NCBI GenBank assembly: GCA_030427485.1
Contig: JAUICG010000007.1
Coordinates: forward strand, 105,273-169,272
Source of the DNA: Gammaproteobacteria bacterium
Lineage (GTDB): Bacteria; Pseudomonadota; Gammaproteobacteria; Pseudomonadales; Halieaceae
Length of the DNA: 64,000 bases
Reading direction: 5' to 3'
Positions within the stretch are counted from its first letter, which is position 1. Each line of letters starts with the position of its first letter. Positions 45,781-55,037 of the stretch are shown piece after piece. The notes beneath the pieces were generated by a model, which was not told where the DNA came from, searched no databases, and saw only the letters and a program-made list of their open reading frames with translations. The translations under genes and the position numbers were made by a program.

Positions 45781-47994
45781 CTACCAGTCCATTTGTACCG
45801 ACACCCCGAAACGGCGCTTGTAGGTGTAAGGTAGAATCTGGGCCGCTTCAACCCCCACTACTTCCTGCCCGCCAATGCTTGCCACGTAGAACTGGTCGAA
45901 CAGGTTCTGCACATAGAATTGCACGCGGTAGCGGCCATTGCGCGCGGAGATACCGGTGTACAGATCGAAGGTGTTATAGGGGTCGCCCACCAGCAGCGGA
46001 TTGTTGGCGGTATCAAACTGCACCTCGTCGCGGTAAAAGAAGTTCAGGCTGGTGAAGCCGTCGAAGGGCATCGATGGAATCGGAATATAGTAGGTGCCGG
46101 CGAGGTAAGTGGACCACTTGGGCGAATTGGGCAGGCTGGCACCGGAGAGATCCTGGGTGCCATCGACGCAGCCCTGGGCTTCCGATTGGCGCGCATAGCA
46201 TGGCGCATCCGGCCAGTCCGAGAACGTCGCATCAGTGTAGGCCAGCGACCCCTGCAGCGAAAAACTCTCTGACAGCTGCGCGTTGACTTCCAGTTCGACG
46301 CCCCTGGTTTCCAATTCGCCCGCGTTTGTCAGGAAAAAGATTGGCGGAAAGGCCCCGGGTACCTGGGCTGACGCCTGGAAATCCTCGAAGGTGCTGTAGT
46401 ACGCAGCGGCATTCACGCGCAGGCGGTTGTCGAGCCATTGCGACTTCAGGCCGATCTCGTAACTACTGGGGATTTCCGGGTCCACAAAGACATCGCCACT
46501 GGTCGGCCCGGAGGTCAGGGAGTTGGAGCCGGGCCCTTTGTAGCCTTTCGCATAGCTGGCGTAGACCATGGCGTCCACGGCGATGTCGTGTTCCAGCATC
46601 ACGCGCCAGGAGCCGGCCTGATCGTGATCCTTCTCGTCAATGCTGCCGGGTGGCGCCTCGGGCAGTGTGCCGGGGAAGGCGCTGACGGTCTGTTGATGGC
46701 CCAACTGGTCGAAGTTGTAGCGACCACCCAGGGAGAGCCTGCTACGGTCGGTGAAATGCCAGGTGGCCTGACCGAACCCGGCCAGGCTTTCGCTGTCGGT
46801 CTTGCTGTCATTGATCACGGAGAGGGCGCCTGAAGCTGCCTGGTCGATGCCGTACAGGTCGATCAGGCGGTCGAAAGAGCGATCGATCTTTTTGTAGAAG
46901 TAGTACAGGCCGGCAACATAGGTGACTTTTCCCTCGGCGGGCGAAGTGAGGCGCAGTTCCTGCGTGTACTGTTCGTATTTCTCGAAACTGTCGTTCAGCG
47001 GCAGCGCGGTGCGCGTATAGTCGTCTGCACGGGCCGCGCCGTAGACGTTTTCATTGGTGTAGGCGGAAATCGACGTGAGCATGAAATCATCCAGTGCGTG
47101 GTTCAGCTCCAGGCTGAAGATGTCGACCTTGGTGTCGCCCTCCGAGGTATCGTTGTCGGTGACATTATCGTTCTTTGGCCCGACCGCGCCGCCCTCGCGC
47201 GCAGCCACGCTGCCGGCGATGACCTGCCGCAGCGCGGCGACGCAACAGGTGTGATCGCGTTTGATGTGGGTGTAGGCCAGTTGCGCATCCAGGTTTTCTG
47301 AGACCAGCCAGCGCAGCTTGGCCCGGCCTCCCCATTCATCGCGGTCGTTAAAATCGTCACCGCCGGGGTATTCGTTGTCGATGATCGGGTCCATGGTGTT
47401 GCTGTACATGGAGATGCGTCCGAGCAGGCTGTCCTCGACGAGTGGTCCGGAGGCGTAACCATAGAGGTTGACCAGATTGTTACTGCCGTAGCTGGTGCGA
47501 AACCCGGTGGCCAGCTCGGGCGTCGGATTGTGCGTGGTGATGTTCAGCAAGCCCGCGCTGGAGTTCTTGCCAAACAGCATACCCTGCGGGCCGCGCAATA
47601 CTTCAACTCGCTGCACATCGCTGAAATCGAGCACTGATCCGGACAGGCTGCCGGAGGCGACATTATCTACCACGGTGCCGACCGACAGATCCACCGAGCG
47701 GCTGAAGCTGTTGGTGCCGATGCCGCGAATCTGGATGTTGCGGCCGGCATCGCTGGTCCCCTCCGAAAAAGTAAAGCCCGGCACCAGGCGCGTTAAGTCT
47801 GCAATCTGTGTTTTGTTCAGCGCGGCGAGCTCGGCGCCGCTGACCACGGCTATGGAGATCGCGACGTCCTGCAGGCTTTCCGAGCGCTTCTGCGCGGTGA
47901 CGACGACTTCCTCCAGTTGCTGCGCCTGTGTTGTTGCCGATAGTAGCGTCAGATGCAGGGCAGCCAGGAGAAAGCTGAGGCAGGTTGGTTTCAT
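45781..47994 (-). CDS. TonB-dependent outer-membrane receptor (copy 1)
   Basis: A 737-aa receptor. The signal peptide (residues 1-24) leads into EEVVVTAQKRSESLQDV, a TonB-box-like and plug start. The plug shows IQIRGIGTNSFSR and RVEVLRGPQGMLFGKNSSAG. The rest is a 22-strand barrel ending in RRFGVSVQMDW with a terminal aromatic residue. This is the class with EEVVVTAQK / SLQDVPIAV motifs that is expanded in marine and sphingomonad-like bacteria. Ligand unknown. ATG 47994 (MKPTCLSFLL) follows GGGAACACGT. It is divergent from the sulfatase gene, suggesting uptake of the sulfatase substrate. Confidence 0.92.
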   Translation of the reverse strand: MKPTCLSFLLAALHLTLLSATTQAQQLEEVVVTAQKRSESLQDVAISIAVVSGAELAALNKTQIADLTRLVPGFTFSEGTSDAGRNIQIRGIGTNSFSRSVDLSVGTVVDNVASGSLSGSVLDFSDVQRVEVLRGPQGMLFGKNSSAGLLNITTHNPTPELATGFRTSYGSNNLVNLYGYASGPLVEDSLLGRISMYSNTMDPIIDNEYPGGDDFNDRDEWGGRAKLRWLVSENLDAQLAYTHIKRDHTCCVAALRQVIAGSVAAREGGAVGPKNDNVTDNDTSEGDTKVDIFSLELNHALDDFMLTSISAYTNENVYGAARADDYTRTALPLNDSFEKYEQYTQELRLTSPAEGKVTYVAGLYYFYKKIDRSFDRLIDLYGIDQAASGALSVINDSKTDSESLAGFGQATWHFTDRSRLSLGGRYNFDQLGHQQTVSAFPGTLPEAPPGSIDEKDHDQAGSWRVMLEHDIAVDAMVYASYAKGYKGPGSNSLTSGPTSGDVFVDPEIPSSYEIGLKSQWLDNRLRVNAAAYYSTFEDFQASAQVPGAFPPIFFLTNAGELETRGVELEVNAQLSESFSLQGSLAYTDATFSDWPDAPCYARQSEAQGCVDGTQDLSGASLPNSPKWSTYLAGTYYIPIPSMPFDGFTSLNFFYRDEVQFDTANNPLLVGDPYNTFDLYTGISARNGRYRVQFYVQNLFDQFYVASIGGQEVVGVEAAQILPYTYKRRFGVSVQMDW

Positions 47995-48285
47995 ACGTGT
48001 TCCCAAAACTGGAATTATTGTTATCGCGTGGCACCGTTGCAGATGACTGGCGGACGCGTTGCCGACGCTAACGGCGTTTTACCAAATATCCTGTGAGTAG
48101 GCAACGAGATAAGACTCGGGGTAGTGTCTCAGTTTGAAAAATGACTTTACGAGCCTGAGAGGCAGGGTTGCGGTCGGGATCGACATTGTCTTGCCGGTCA
48201 AGGGCGCCCTGGTACGGAGGACAGCAGGCGAGGCAGTGATGTTACACTCTTCCAATCAAGCGAGAATAATAGAGGAACACGCACC
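47995..48285. other. divergent intergenic region between receptor and sulfatase
   Basis: This 291-base gap must hold the promoters of both genes. ACGCGTT...AACGGCGT near 48055-48080 is a loose dyad. No consensus -35/-10 pair was found by eye. Confidence 0.3.
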
Positions 48286-49866
48286 ATGCCCGGTCGCTAC
48301 CCACAGCCCCCAAAGCTGATAAGCGCATCAGTCCTTCCAATGCTGCTGATTGCATCGATCAGGGTTGGCGCCGCGGAGCGCCCCAATATCGTTTTCATCT
48401 TTTCTGACGACCACGCGGTGAGCGCGGTGAGCGCCTATGGCAACAGTCTCGTGGAAACGCCAAACATTGACCGTATCGCCGCCGGCGGTATGCGCTTTGA
48501 TCGCGCGTATGTCGGCAACGCGATATGCGGTCCCAGCCGCGCCACGCTGCTGACCGGCATGCACAGCCACGCCAACGGGTTTTACAGCAACGAGTGGTCC
48601 GGCCCGTTCGATGGTGAACAGCAAACACTTTCCAGCCTGCTGCAGGCTTCGGGCTACCAGACGGCAGTGATTGGAAAATGGCATCTGTACAGCGATCCCG
48701 TGGGCTTCGATCACTGGGAAGTCATCGATAACGCATTCGAGCAGGGCACCTATTACAACCCTGCATTTCGCAGTCCTGCGGGTGTCGAGGAGTCGACCGG
48801 GTACGTGGCGGAACTGGTGACAGACAAAGCGATTGCCTGGCTGGAACAGGTGGGAGAAGAAAACGGGCCATTTTTTCTGCTTTACAACCACAAGACGCCG
48901 CACCGAGACTGGCTGCCCGGCCCGCAGGAACTGCGCGACTGGGATGAGGAGAGCAGAATTGAAGAGCCCGATACCTTGCTGCGCGATCTCGACGGGTTGA
49001 CACAGGCGCGCCGGGACGCCCGCATGCGTATAGCGGATTACATGACCGACAACGACGTCAAGCTGAGCATGGGCAGGAACCTGACCGCGGAGCAGGAAGC
49101 GCTGTGGCGACAGGCCTTTGCCGAGGGCAACCGGCAGTATGAAGCGATGGAGTTGACCGCGGAAGATGATCTGCGCTGGAAGTATCAGCGCTATGCCAAA
49201 AGCTATGCCGCCTCCGTAAAGAGTATGGATCGCCAGATCGGGCGTCTGCTGGACTATCTGCAGTCAAACGGGTTGATGGAGAATACGATTGTTCTCTATA
49301 GCTCGGACCAGGGCTTCTTCCTGGGCGAAAACGGCTGGTTCGACAAGCGCTGGATGGACGAGGTGTCCTCGCAGGTGCCGCTGCTGGTGGAGTGGCGGGG
49401 ACATATCAAGCCCGGCGCTACCTCCGATGCGCTGGTGCAGAATATCGATTTTGCGCCGACACTGTTGGCCGCCGCCGGCGTGAAACCCGCGACGCCCATG
49501 CACGGCGTCAGCTTGCTGCCGCTGTTTGAGGAAAACCCCGCACCGTGGCACCGCGATCTTTACTATCAATTTTATGAGAACCCCGGCTTTCATGGCGTGG
49601 CGCGCCACTACGGTGTGCGAACCGAGCGCTACAAGCTGGTGTATTACTACCAGAATGATGAGTGGGAATTGTTCGATCTGGAGAAAGACCCGGCGGATCA
49701 GCACAATCTGTACGGAAAGCCGGGGTACGACGAGATAACTACTGACCTTAAGCGACGACTGCAGGCATTGCGAAAACAGTACCAGGTGCCGGCATCGGAC
49801 CCCGAGGTGCCGTGGTATCACGGGCCGTTGATCCGCTTGATGGAGCAGTTGTTGAAGTTGATGTGA
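48286..49866 (+). CDS. sulfatase (Cys-type, formylglycine-dependent)
   Basis: A 526-aa type I sulfatase that hydrolyses sulfate esters. An N-terminal hydrophobic segment (about 11-29, ending VGAAE) is a probable export signal. The metal aspartates are in FIFSDDHAV (D41, D42), and the maturation motif CGPSRATLLTG has Cys81 for conversion to formylglycine. GKWHL near 129 and SDQGFFLGENGW near 345 are standard active-site elements. No formylglycine-generating enzyme is encoded in the window. ATG 48286 follows AGAGGAACACGCACC. The gene is divergent from the receptor gene. Substrate unknown; the overall shape resembles the arylsulfatase/iduronate-sulfatase-like families. Confidence 0.92.
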   Translation: MPGRYPQPPKLISASVLPMLLIASIRVGAAERPNIVFIFSDDHAVSAVSAYGNSLVETPNIDRIAAGGMRFDRAYVGNAICGPSRATLLTGMHSHANGFYSNEWSGPFDGEQQTLSSLLQASGYQTAVIGKWHLYSDPVGFDHWEVIDNAFEQGTYYNPAFRSPAGVEESTGYVAELVTDKAIAWLEQVGEENGPFFLLYNHKTPHRDWLPGPQELRDWDEESRIEEPDTLLRDLDGLTQARRDARMRIADYMTDNDVKLSMGRNLTAEQEALWRQAFAEGNRQYEAMELTAEDDLRWKYQRYAKSYAASVKSMDRQIGRLLDYLQSNGLMENTIVLYSSDQGFFLGENGWFDKRWMDEVSSQVPLLVEWRGHIKPGATSDALVQNIDFAPTLLAAAGVKPATPMHGVSLLPLFEENPAPWHRDLYYQFYENPGFHGVARHYGVRTERYKLVYYYQNDEWELFDLEKDPADQHNLYGKPGYDEITTDLKRRLQALRKQYQVPASDPEVPWYHGPLIRLMEQLLKLM

Positions 49867-49888
49867 CGGTGTGAACCGGCGATGCGCT

Positions 49889-50266
49889 TCATTCACCCAA
49901 CTGGAAGTTCAACTCCACCGTCGTGCCGGCCGGGTCGGTCAGAAACAGTTGTAGCTGCCCGGTGTCTTTTATCTCCAGTTCGCCGTAGGGTATGCCGTGT
50001 TCATCGAGGCGGGCTTTCGTAGCCTGCAGGTCGTGGCAGCGCAGCGCGACGTGATCGAAGTACCCGGATTTTTTCCCTTCTCTGCCGGGGTCCTCAACCA
50101 GGTGCAGGATAGGATGTTCGCCGGCGTACAGCCAGTAACCGCCAATGCCAAAATCGGGTCGGTAGCCTTTCCCCAGTACATTGTGGTAGAACTCGGCCAC
50201 GCTCTCCAGCACGGCCATTGGCGCGGACAGGCTGAAGTGGTGGATATGGATGGTGTCCCGGCTCAC
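49889..50266 (-). CDS. VOC (glyoxalase/extradiol-dioxygenase fold) protein
   Basis: A 125-aa single-domain protein with two beta-alpha-beta-beta-beta modules. Likely metal-ligand positions are seen in [21 protein letters not shown] and the C-terminal [12 protein letters not shown]. The ligand set suits a divalent metal, but the reaction is not deducible. The start chosen is GTG 50266 with GGAGA six bases upstream; TTG 50284 would add six residues. It is convergent with the sulfatase and lies 59 bases downstream of the interrupted receptor gene. Confidence 0.78.
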   Translation of the reverse strand: MSRDTIHIHHFSLSAPMAVLESVAEFYHNVLGKGYRPDFGIGGYWLYAGEHPILHLVEDPGREGKKSGYFDHVALRCHDLQATKARLDEHGIPYGELEIKDTGQLQLFLTDPAGTTVELNFQLGE

Positions 50267-50325
50267 AGGCTGTCTCCGTGTCAAACTCCGTTACGCAGTA
50301 TAGCAGAGGTTACCCGCAGTCTTCG

Positions 50326-52671
50326 TTACCAGCGATACCGCGCCTCGATGCCGAATGTGCGCTCGGCATAGCGGGGCACGTTGTGCCCGTAGCCGTTCGG
50401 GGTAAACGTATCGGCGAAGGCATTGATACTGTTGACATACCACTCGTCGAAAACATTTTTGGTGAACAGTGTCACGGTGTAGTGGTCAGCATGATCGAGC
50501 GCCACCAGCGACAGGTCGAGAATACCGTAGTCATCTTCGGTGGTATAGATGTCCTGCTCGATCAGGAACTGCACTTTATCCTGGTAGCGGTAATTGCCGT
50601 TGATCTCGAGGTCAAAGGGCATGGACTGTAGTGGAATCAAATAGCTGGCCGCGAGGGTGAACTTCCATTCCGGTGTGGCCGGCAGGTCGCCGCCACCGAG
50701 GTCCTGGGTCGCGGGTGAGTCGTCGCAGGTGGTCTGCCCCTTGTAGCCGACGCCGCGGAACGACTGGCCGAAGGTGCAGCCCGCGCCTTCAAACTGCTTT
50801 ATCTGTGCATCGATATAGGCCATGCCACCGGATAGCGTCAGGTTCTCCACCGGCAGCGCGGTGAAATCTATCTCCACGCCCTGGGTCTCCACCTTGCCGA
50901 CATTGGCGAGCACGAAACTGAAAACACCGTCATCAAAACCGTCGCCGTTTTCATCGACCGGGTTGCCGTTCTCGTCCAGTTTGGGCGTGAACTCGGAAGC
51001 GCTGGCCTGAAAGTCATCGAACTTGGTATGGAACACCGCCACGTTGAATACCAGGCGATTTTCGAACCACGTCGATTTCAGGCCGAGCTCGTACGCGTGG
51101 CTGGTTTCCGGATCGACGGGGTCAGTATTATCCGGTGTGGAGCCAAACCCGACATTGAACGCCGGCCCCTTGTAGCCCTGCGCATAGCTGACGTAGGTCA
51201 TCGCGTCGTCGCTGACATTCCATTCCAGCGCGACCTTGCCCGTCCACTTGCTTTCATCCGTGTCGCGCTTGAAATAAGGCTGGGGGTTGGCGCCCAGCGT
51301 GCTGCCGGTGCGCTCGAAGTCGAATTTCAGTTCATCGTGCGTCCAGCGCAGGCCGGTCACCAGGCGCCAGCGCTCACTGAAATGGGTCACGGCCTCCCCG
51401 AACGCGGCATAGTTGAGTGAATCGACAGTGAAATCGGCAATGGCCTCCGTCCGATCTGTGCCGGAAATATCGAAGGAGCGATCAAATTTGCGATCGACGG
51501 TCTGGTCAAAATAGTACAGGCCCGCCACGTAGGAAATAAACTGCTCGGCGGGCGAGGTCAGGCGCAGTTCCTGCGTGTACTGGTCCTGCTTGGATTTCCC
51601 GCCCTGGATGAAACCCAGTACGTCAACCGGCAACTGGTCGTTGTCGCCGCGAGAGTTCTGTGACCAGTCGCGGTACGCGCTGATGGAGGTCAGGGTGTGG
51701 CTACCGATATCCCAGTTAACTTCCAGCGAGTGGCCCGAGGCGTTGACATCCGTGGTGAGGTCGGCGTTCAGGTTCACCTTTCTGTTCTCGTCGCCCGGAA
51801 CCACAGGGGCCAGTTGCGCGAGAATGTCATCGACCTGGGCCTGGTTGTTCGGGGGCTAAGCGGGATACGGGTCCAGCGAGCGGAATGCGGCGTTACAGCA
51901 GTTGGAGTTTCTGTCGCTGTAGTCGCTGCTCCATTTTAACTCCAGCGTTTCAATCGGGTTCCAGAGCAGTTTTCCACGAATTCCCCAGTCGTCGGAGTCG
52001 TTGACGGTATTGCCGTCGAAGACGTTTTTCACCCAGCCCTCGTCCTTGTTGTAGTAGCCGGTCAATCGCCCGGCGAGTTGCTCAGCGAGGCCGTCCGATA
52101 CAGTGAAGCTCGAGCGGTACTCTTCATCGTCAGTCGCGTAACCGCGCACTTCCGCCTCGAACTCCTCGGTGGGGTCCCTGGTGATGAAGTGCACCACGCC
52201 GCCCGAGGCGTTCTTGCCGAACAGCGTGCCCTGGGGACCGCGCAAGACTTCCACCCGCTGCATGTCCACCAATTGCGTGAAGGCCATGCCGGTCTGCCCC
52301 ATCACGACGCCGTCGAGCATGGTCGAGACGCTCGGTTCGATTCCGGAACTGAAGGTCACTGTGCCGATGCCGCGAATACTGAAGGAAGTCTGGCGCGGGT
52401 TGCCGCCCTTGTTGAGGTTGAGCGAGGGCACCAGTTGGGTCAGGTCTTCGGAACTGCCCACCAGGGCATTGACCAGGTCCTGGTTCGACAAAGCGGTTAC
52501 CGCAACGGGAATATCCTGCAGGTTCGAGGCGCGCTTGGTAGCAGTGACAATGACCTCCTCCAGTACCTGCGGTCGTTTGTCCTGCGCCATCGCACCGCTG
52601 TGTATGGGGGGAGCGGATAGGGCCGAGGCAACGAGCAGGGATGCGAAAACAGGCCTTTGGCTGGTTATCAT
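50326..52671 (-). pseudogene. TonB-dependent receptor (copy 2) interrupted by one in-frame TAG
   Basis: Both parts lie in one reading frame. The first 271 codons give a signal peptide, LEEVIVTATKRASNLQDIPV, plug motifs SFSIRGIGTVTFSSG and VEVLRGPQGTLFGKNASGG, and the first barrel strands, ending DPYPA. TAG follows at 51858-51856 (codon 272). The frame then continues with PPNNQAQVDDILAQLAPV through the complete barrel to a normal terminus, TFGIEARYRW. Read through, the protein would be about 780 aa, normal for the family. A C-to-T change from CAG is the simplest cause. It could be a recent pseudogene, a sequencing error or a suppressed stop. It is divergent from the DUF3604-sulfatase-DUF3604 operon. 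Confidence 0.88.
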
Positions 52672-52696
52672 CGTTCACTCCATGGCGAGCGGCATT

Positions 52697-52737
52697 ATTA
52701 TAGGCTGATATGTTAGGTATCGATGTCAAAGTGTCAA
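52697..52737 (-). promoter_or_regulatory. promoter/operator candidate before receptor copy 2
   Basis: On the minus strand TATAAT lies at 52702-52697 and TTGACA at 52729-52724. The 21-base spacer is too long for a standard sigma-70 promoter. A second TTGACA (52737-52732) gives two tandem 8-base repeats. They may be a regulator-binding site rather than a -35 box. Confidence 0.3.
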
Positions 52738-52892
52738 ACGTTTCCTGAGTAACTGCCCTCTCTTATCCTTGCGCACTCTCGCGTGGCTGGCCACTATGCT
52801 ACTGCTTGTGGTCTGCTCTGGCATTGCTATTCTCTGCATCGCCGGTGTGGCAAGTTATCCATTGTCTGCGACGGTGATTCGAGGATGGAGGG

Positions 52893-55037
52893 ATGTTGAA
52901 AAAATTCCTGCTGGGTCTGCTGCTTGCGCTGACGTTCGTGTCTGGCGCGCTCTATCTTGTCGGCAGTGGCCTGTTGGGCGAGGAGTGGGGTGCTGCGCCG
53001 GTAGCCAGCGGTCCACGACCCGCTCAGCAAGCGGTGTCGGTGCGGGCTGTTGATACACCGTGGCGGGCGGGCTCTCGCCTTCCGGGCGATTCGCCACAGA
53101 TTTTGTTCGGCGACCTGCATAACCACACCAACTATTCCCTTGACGCCTACCTGTTCAATACCAATCTGGTCAAGGGAGGGGGCATCGTCACACCGGCCGA
53201 TGCCTGTGATTTTGCCCGGTATTGCTCCGCGCTGGATTTCTGGAGCATCAACGACCACGCGGAAGGCCTGACGCCGCGTGTCTGGGCAGACACCGTGAAC
53301 ACGATACGCGAATGCAATGCCGCCGCCGGTGATCCGGCGCATCCGGATATGGTGTCGTTCGTCGGCTGGGAGTGGTCCAACAGCAACCGCGATGACGTGC
53401 CCAGCCACTACGGCCACAAGAACGTTATCTTTCGTACCTGGGAGGAGGGCCAGACGCCTGCGCGCCCCATTGCCGCCCAGCCGCAGTACATGCTGAGCAA
53501 GGTGCCGTCGGTCCTGCTGGGACTGGCCGGCCTGACGGATGGCGTCGCGGCGACTGCCGATCTCGGCCGCTATATGCGGGAGTCCCGCGAAACCCCTGCC
53601 TGCGCTGACGATACGCCGTCGAGTGAACTGCCGGTCGATTGCCGGGAAGTCGCGCTCACGCCGCGCGCCCTGTATCGCAAGCTGGATGAGTGGGGCTTTG
53701 ACAGCATGGTGATTCCGCATGGGCTGGCCTGGGGTACGACCAACCCGCTGGGTGCCGATTTTCGCGACCAGATGGCACAGTACGAGCAGCGCTACCAGAA
53801 CCTGCTGGAAATGTACTCCGGCCACGGCAACTCCGAGGTGTTCGAGGATTTCCAGCGCATTGCCGAAACCGACACCGGAGAACGGTACTGTCCGCAGGCG
53901 ACGGCCCGGTTCACCCCGTGTTGCCAACAGGCCGGGGTGATCGCGCAGGCGCGTTGCGGCGACCCTGCTTCAGTGGAGTGCGCAGAGCAGGTGGAACAAG
54001 CCGTCCGAGATTTCCTTGAACAGGGTGATCCCGCGGGACGCGCATTGTTTGCCGATGCGACACTGGATGACTGGGCGGGCTGCGGTCAACTGCGAAACAC
54101 ATTCCAGCCGTCCTCGCTGTACGTGCCGCGCATGTCCGCGCAGTACAATCTCGCGCTGGGCTTTGATGGCGGGGGAGAGCCGAAACGCGCGCGCTTCGGT
54201 CTGATCGGTTCCAGCGACGGACACCAGGCGCGCCCCGGCAGCAGTTACAAGGAATCGAACCGGCTGTTGTACACGGACAGCAAGGATGTCGGCCGCGAAT
54301 CGATCTCGACGGATTTCTACAAGACGGACAAGGAGTCAGGCGGTTTCTATTACACGGGTGGACTGGTCGCCGCGCACACGAAAGGCCGCCATCGCGACGC
54401 GATATGGGAGGCGCTGAGTAATCGCCATGTGTACGCCACCTCCGGCGATCGTATGCTGGTCTGGTTTGATCTTCTGAACGGGCCAGGCGGTCCAGTGCCG
54501 ATGGGCAGCGAGGTGGTGCTCCGGGAAACCCCGCGTTTTAGGGTGCGGGCGCTGGGCGCTTTTGAGCAGCGCCCGGGCTGTCCCGATTACGCCATCGCCG
54601 CGCTCGGGGTGGAACGTGTGCAGGCGCTGTGTGGTGGCGAGTGCTATCACCCCGGTGGCGATCGCCGCAAGGCGATTACACGGATTGAACTCGTTCGCAT
54701 CCGGCCGCAGGTCAGGCCGGATGAAAAAATCAGTCCATTGATTGAAGATCCCTGGCGCGTGCTGGAGTGTCCCGCCGATGGTGGCGGCTGCGAAATGGAA
54801 GTCGAAGACCCTGAGTACGGTGGCAGCGCGCGCAATGCGCTTTACTATGCGCGGGTCATACAGGAGCCGGAGCCGCTGATCGCCGGTGACCCCTTTGGGT
54901 GCGACTACGATGCGCAGGGCCAGTGCGTCCGGCGCAACTACTGCGTTGGCGCGAATGCGAAGCGGGACAACAATTGCCTTTCCGAAGCGGAGCCGCGCGC
55001 CTGGACGTCACCGATTTTCCTGGAGTATCCCCGATGA
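52893..55037 (+). CDS. DUF3604 family exported protein (copy 2)
   Basis: A 714-aa protein with an N-terminal signal or anchor helix (LLGLLLALTFVSGALYLVGS). Core motifs are FGDLHNHTNYSLDA with H76 and H78, DFWSINDHAEGLTP, FVGWEWSNSNRDD, VIPHGLAWG, GLIGSSDGHQARPG and YATSGDRMLVWFD. The metal-type HxH/DH/DGH pattern is PHP-like by inference. An insertion of about 60 residues relative to the other two copies (around QPQYMLSKVPSVLLGLAGLT) may set specificity. Cysteines are frequent and it ends RAWTSPIFLEYPR. ATG 52893 follows GGATGGAGGG. Its TGA overlaps the sulfatase ATG (ATGA). It is the first gene of a three-gene operon. Confidence 0.85.
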   Translation: MLKKFLLGLLLALTFVSGALYLVGSGLLGEEWGAAPVASGPRPAQQAVSVRAVDTPWRAGSRLPGDSPQILFGDLHNHTNYSLDAYLFNTNLVKGGGIVTPADACDFARYCSALDFWSINDHAEGLTPRVWADTVNTIRECNAAAGDPAHPDMVSFVGWEWSNSNRDDVPSHYGHKNVIFRTWEEGQTPARPIAAQPQYMLSKVPSVLLGLAGLTDGVAATADLGRYMRESRETPACADDTPSSELPVDCREVALTPRALYRKLDEWGFDSMVIPHGLAWGTTNPLGADFRDQMAQYEQRYQNLLEMYSGHGNSEVFEDFQRIAETDTGERYCPQATARFTPCCQQAGVIAQARCGDPASVECAEQVEQAVRDFLEQGDPAGRALFADATLDDWAGCGQLRNTFQPSSLYVPRMSAQYNLALGFDGGGEPKRARFGLIGSSDGHQARPGSSYKESNRLLYTDSKDVGRESISTDFYKTDKESGGFYYTGGLVAAHTKGRHRDAIWEALSNRHVYATSGDRMLVWFDLLNGPGGPVPMGSEVVLRETPRFRVRALGAFEQRPGCPDYAIAALGVERVQALCGGECYHPGGDRRKAITRIELVRIRPQVRPDEKISPLIEDPWRVLECPADGGGCEMEVEDPEYGGSARNALYYARVIQEPEPLIAGDPFGCDYDAQGQCVRRNYCVGANAKRDNNCLSEAEPRAWTSPIFLEYPR

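Noticed and set aside
51856..51858. Amber codon reassignment (for example pyrrolysine or general TAG read-through)
   Set aside because: Several intact genes here end normally in TAG, such as the CDGSH, aminotransferase and SDR genes, and no pyrrolysine genes are seen. A point mutation is the simpler explanation.
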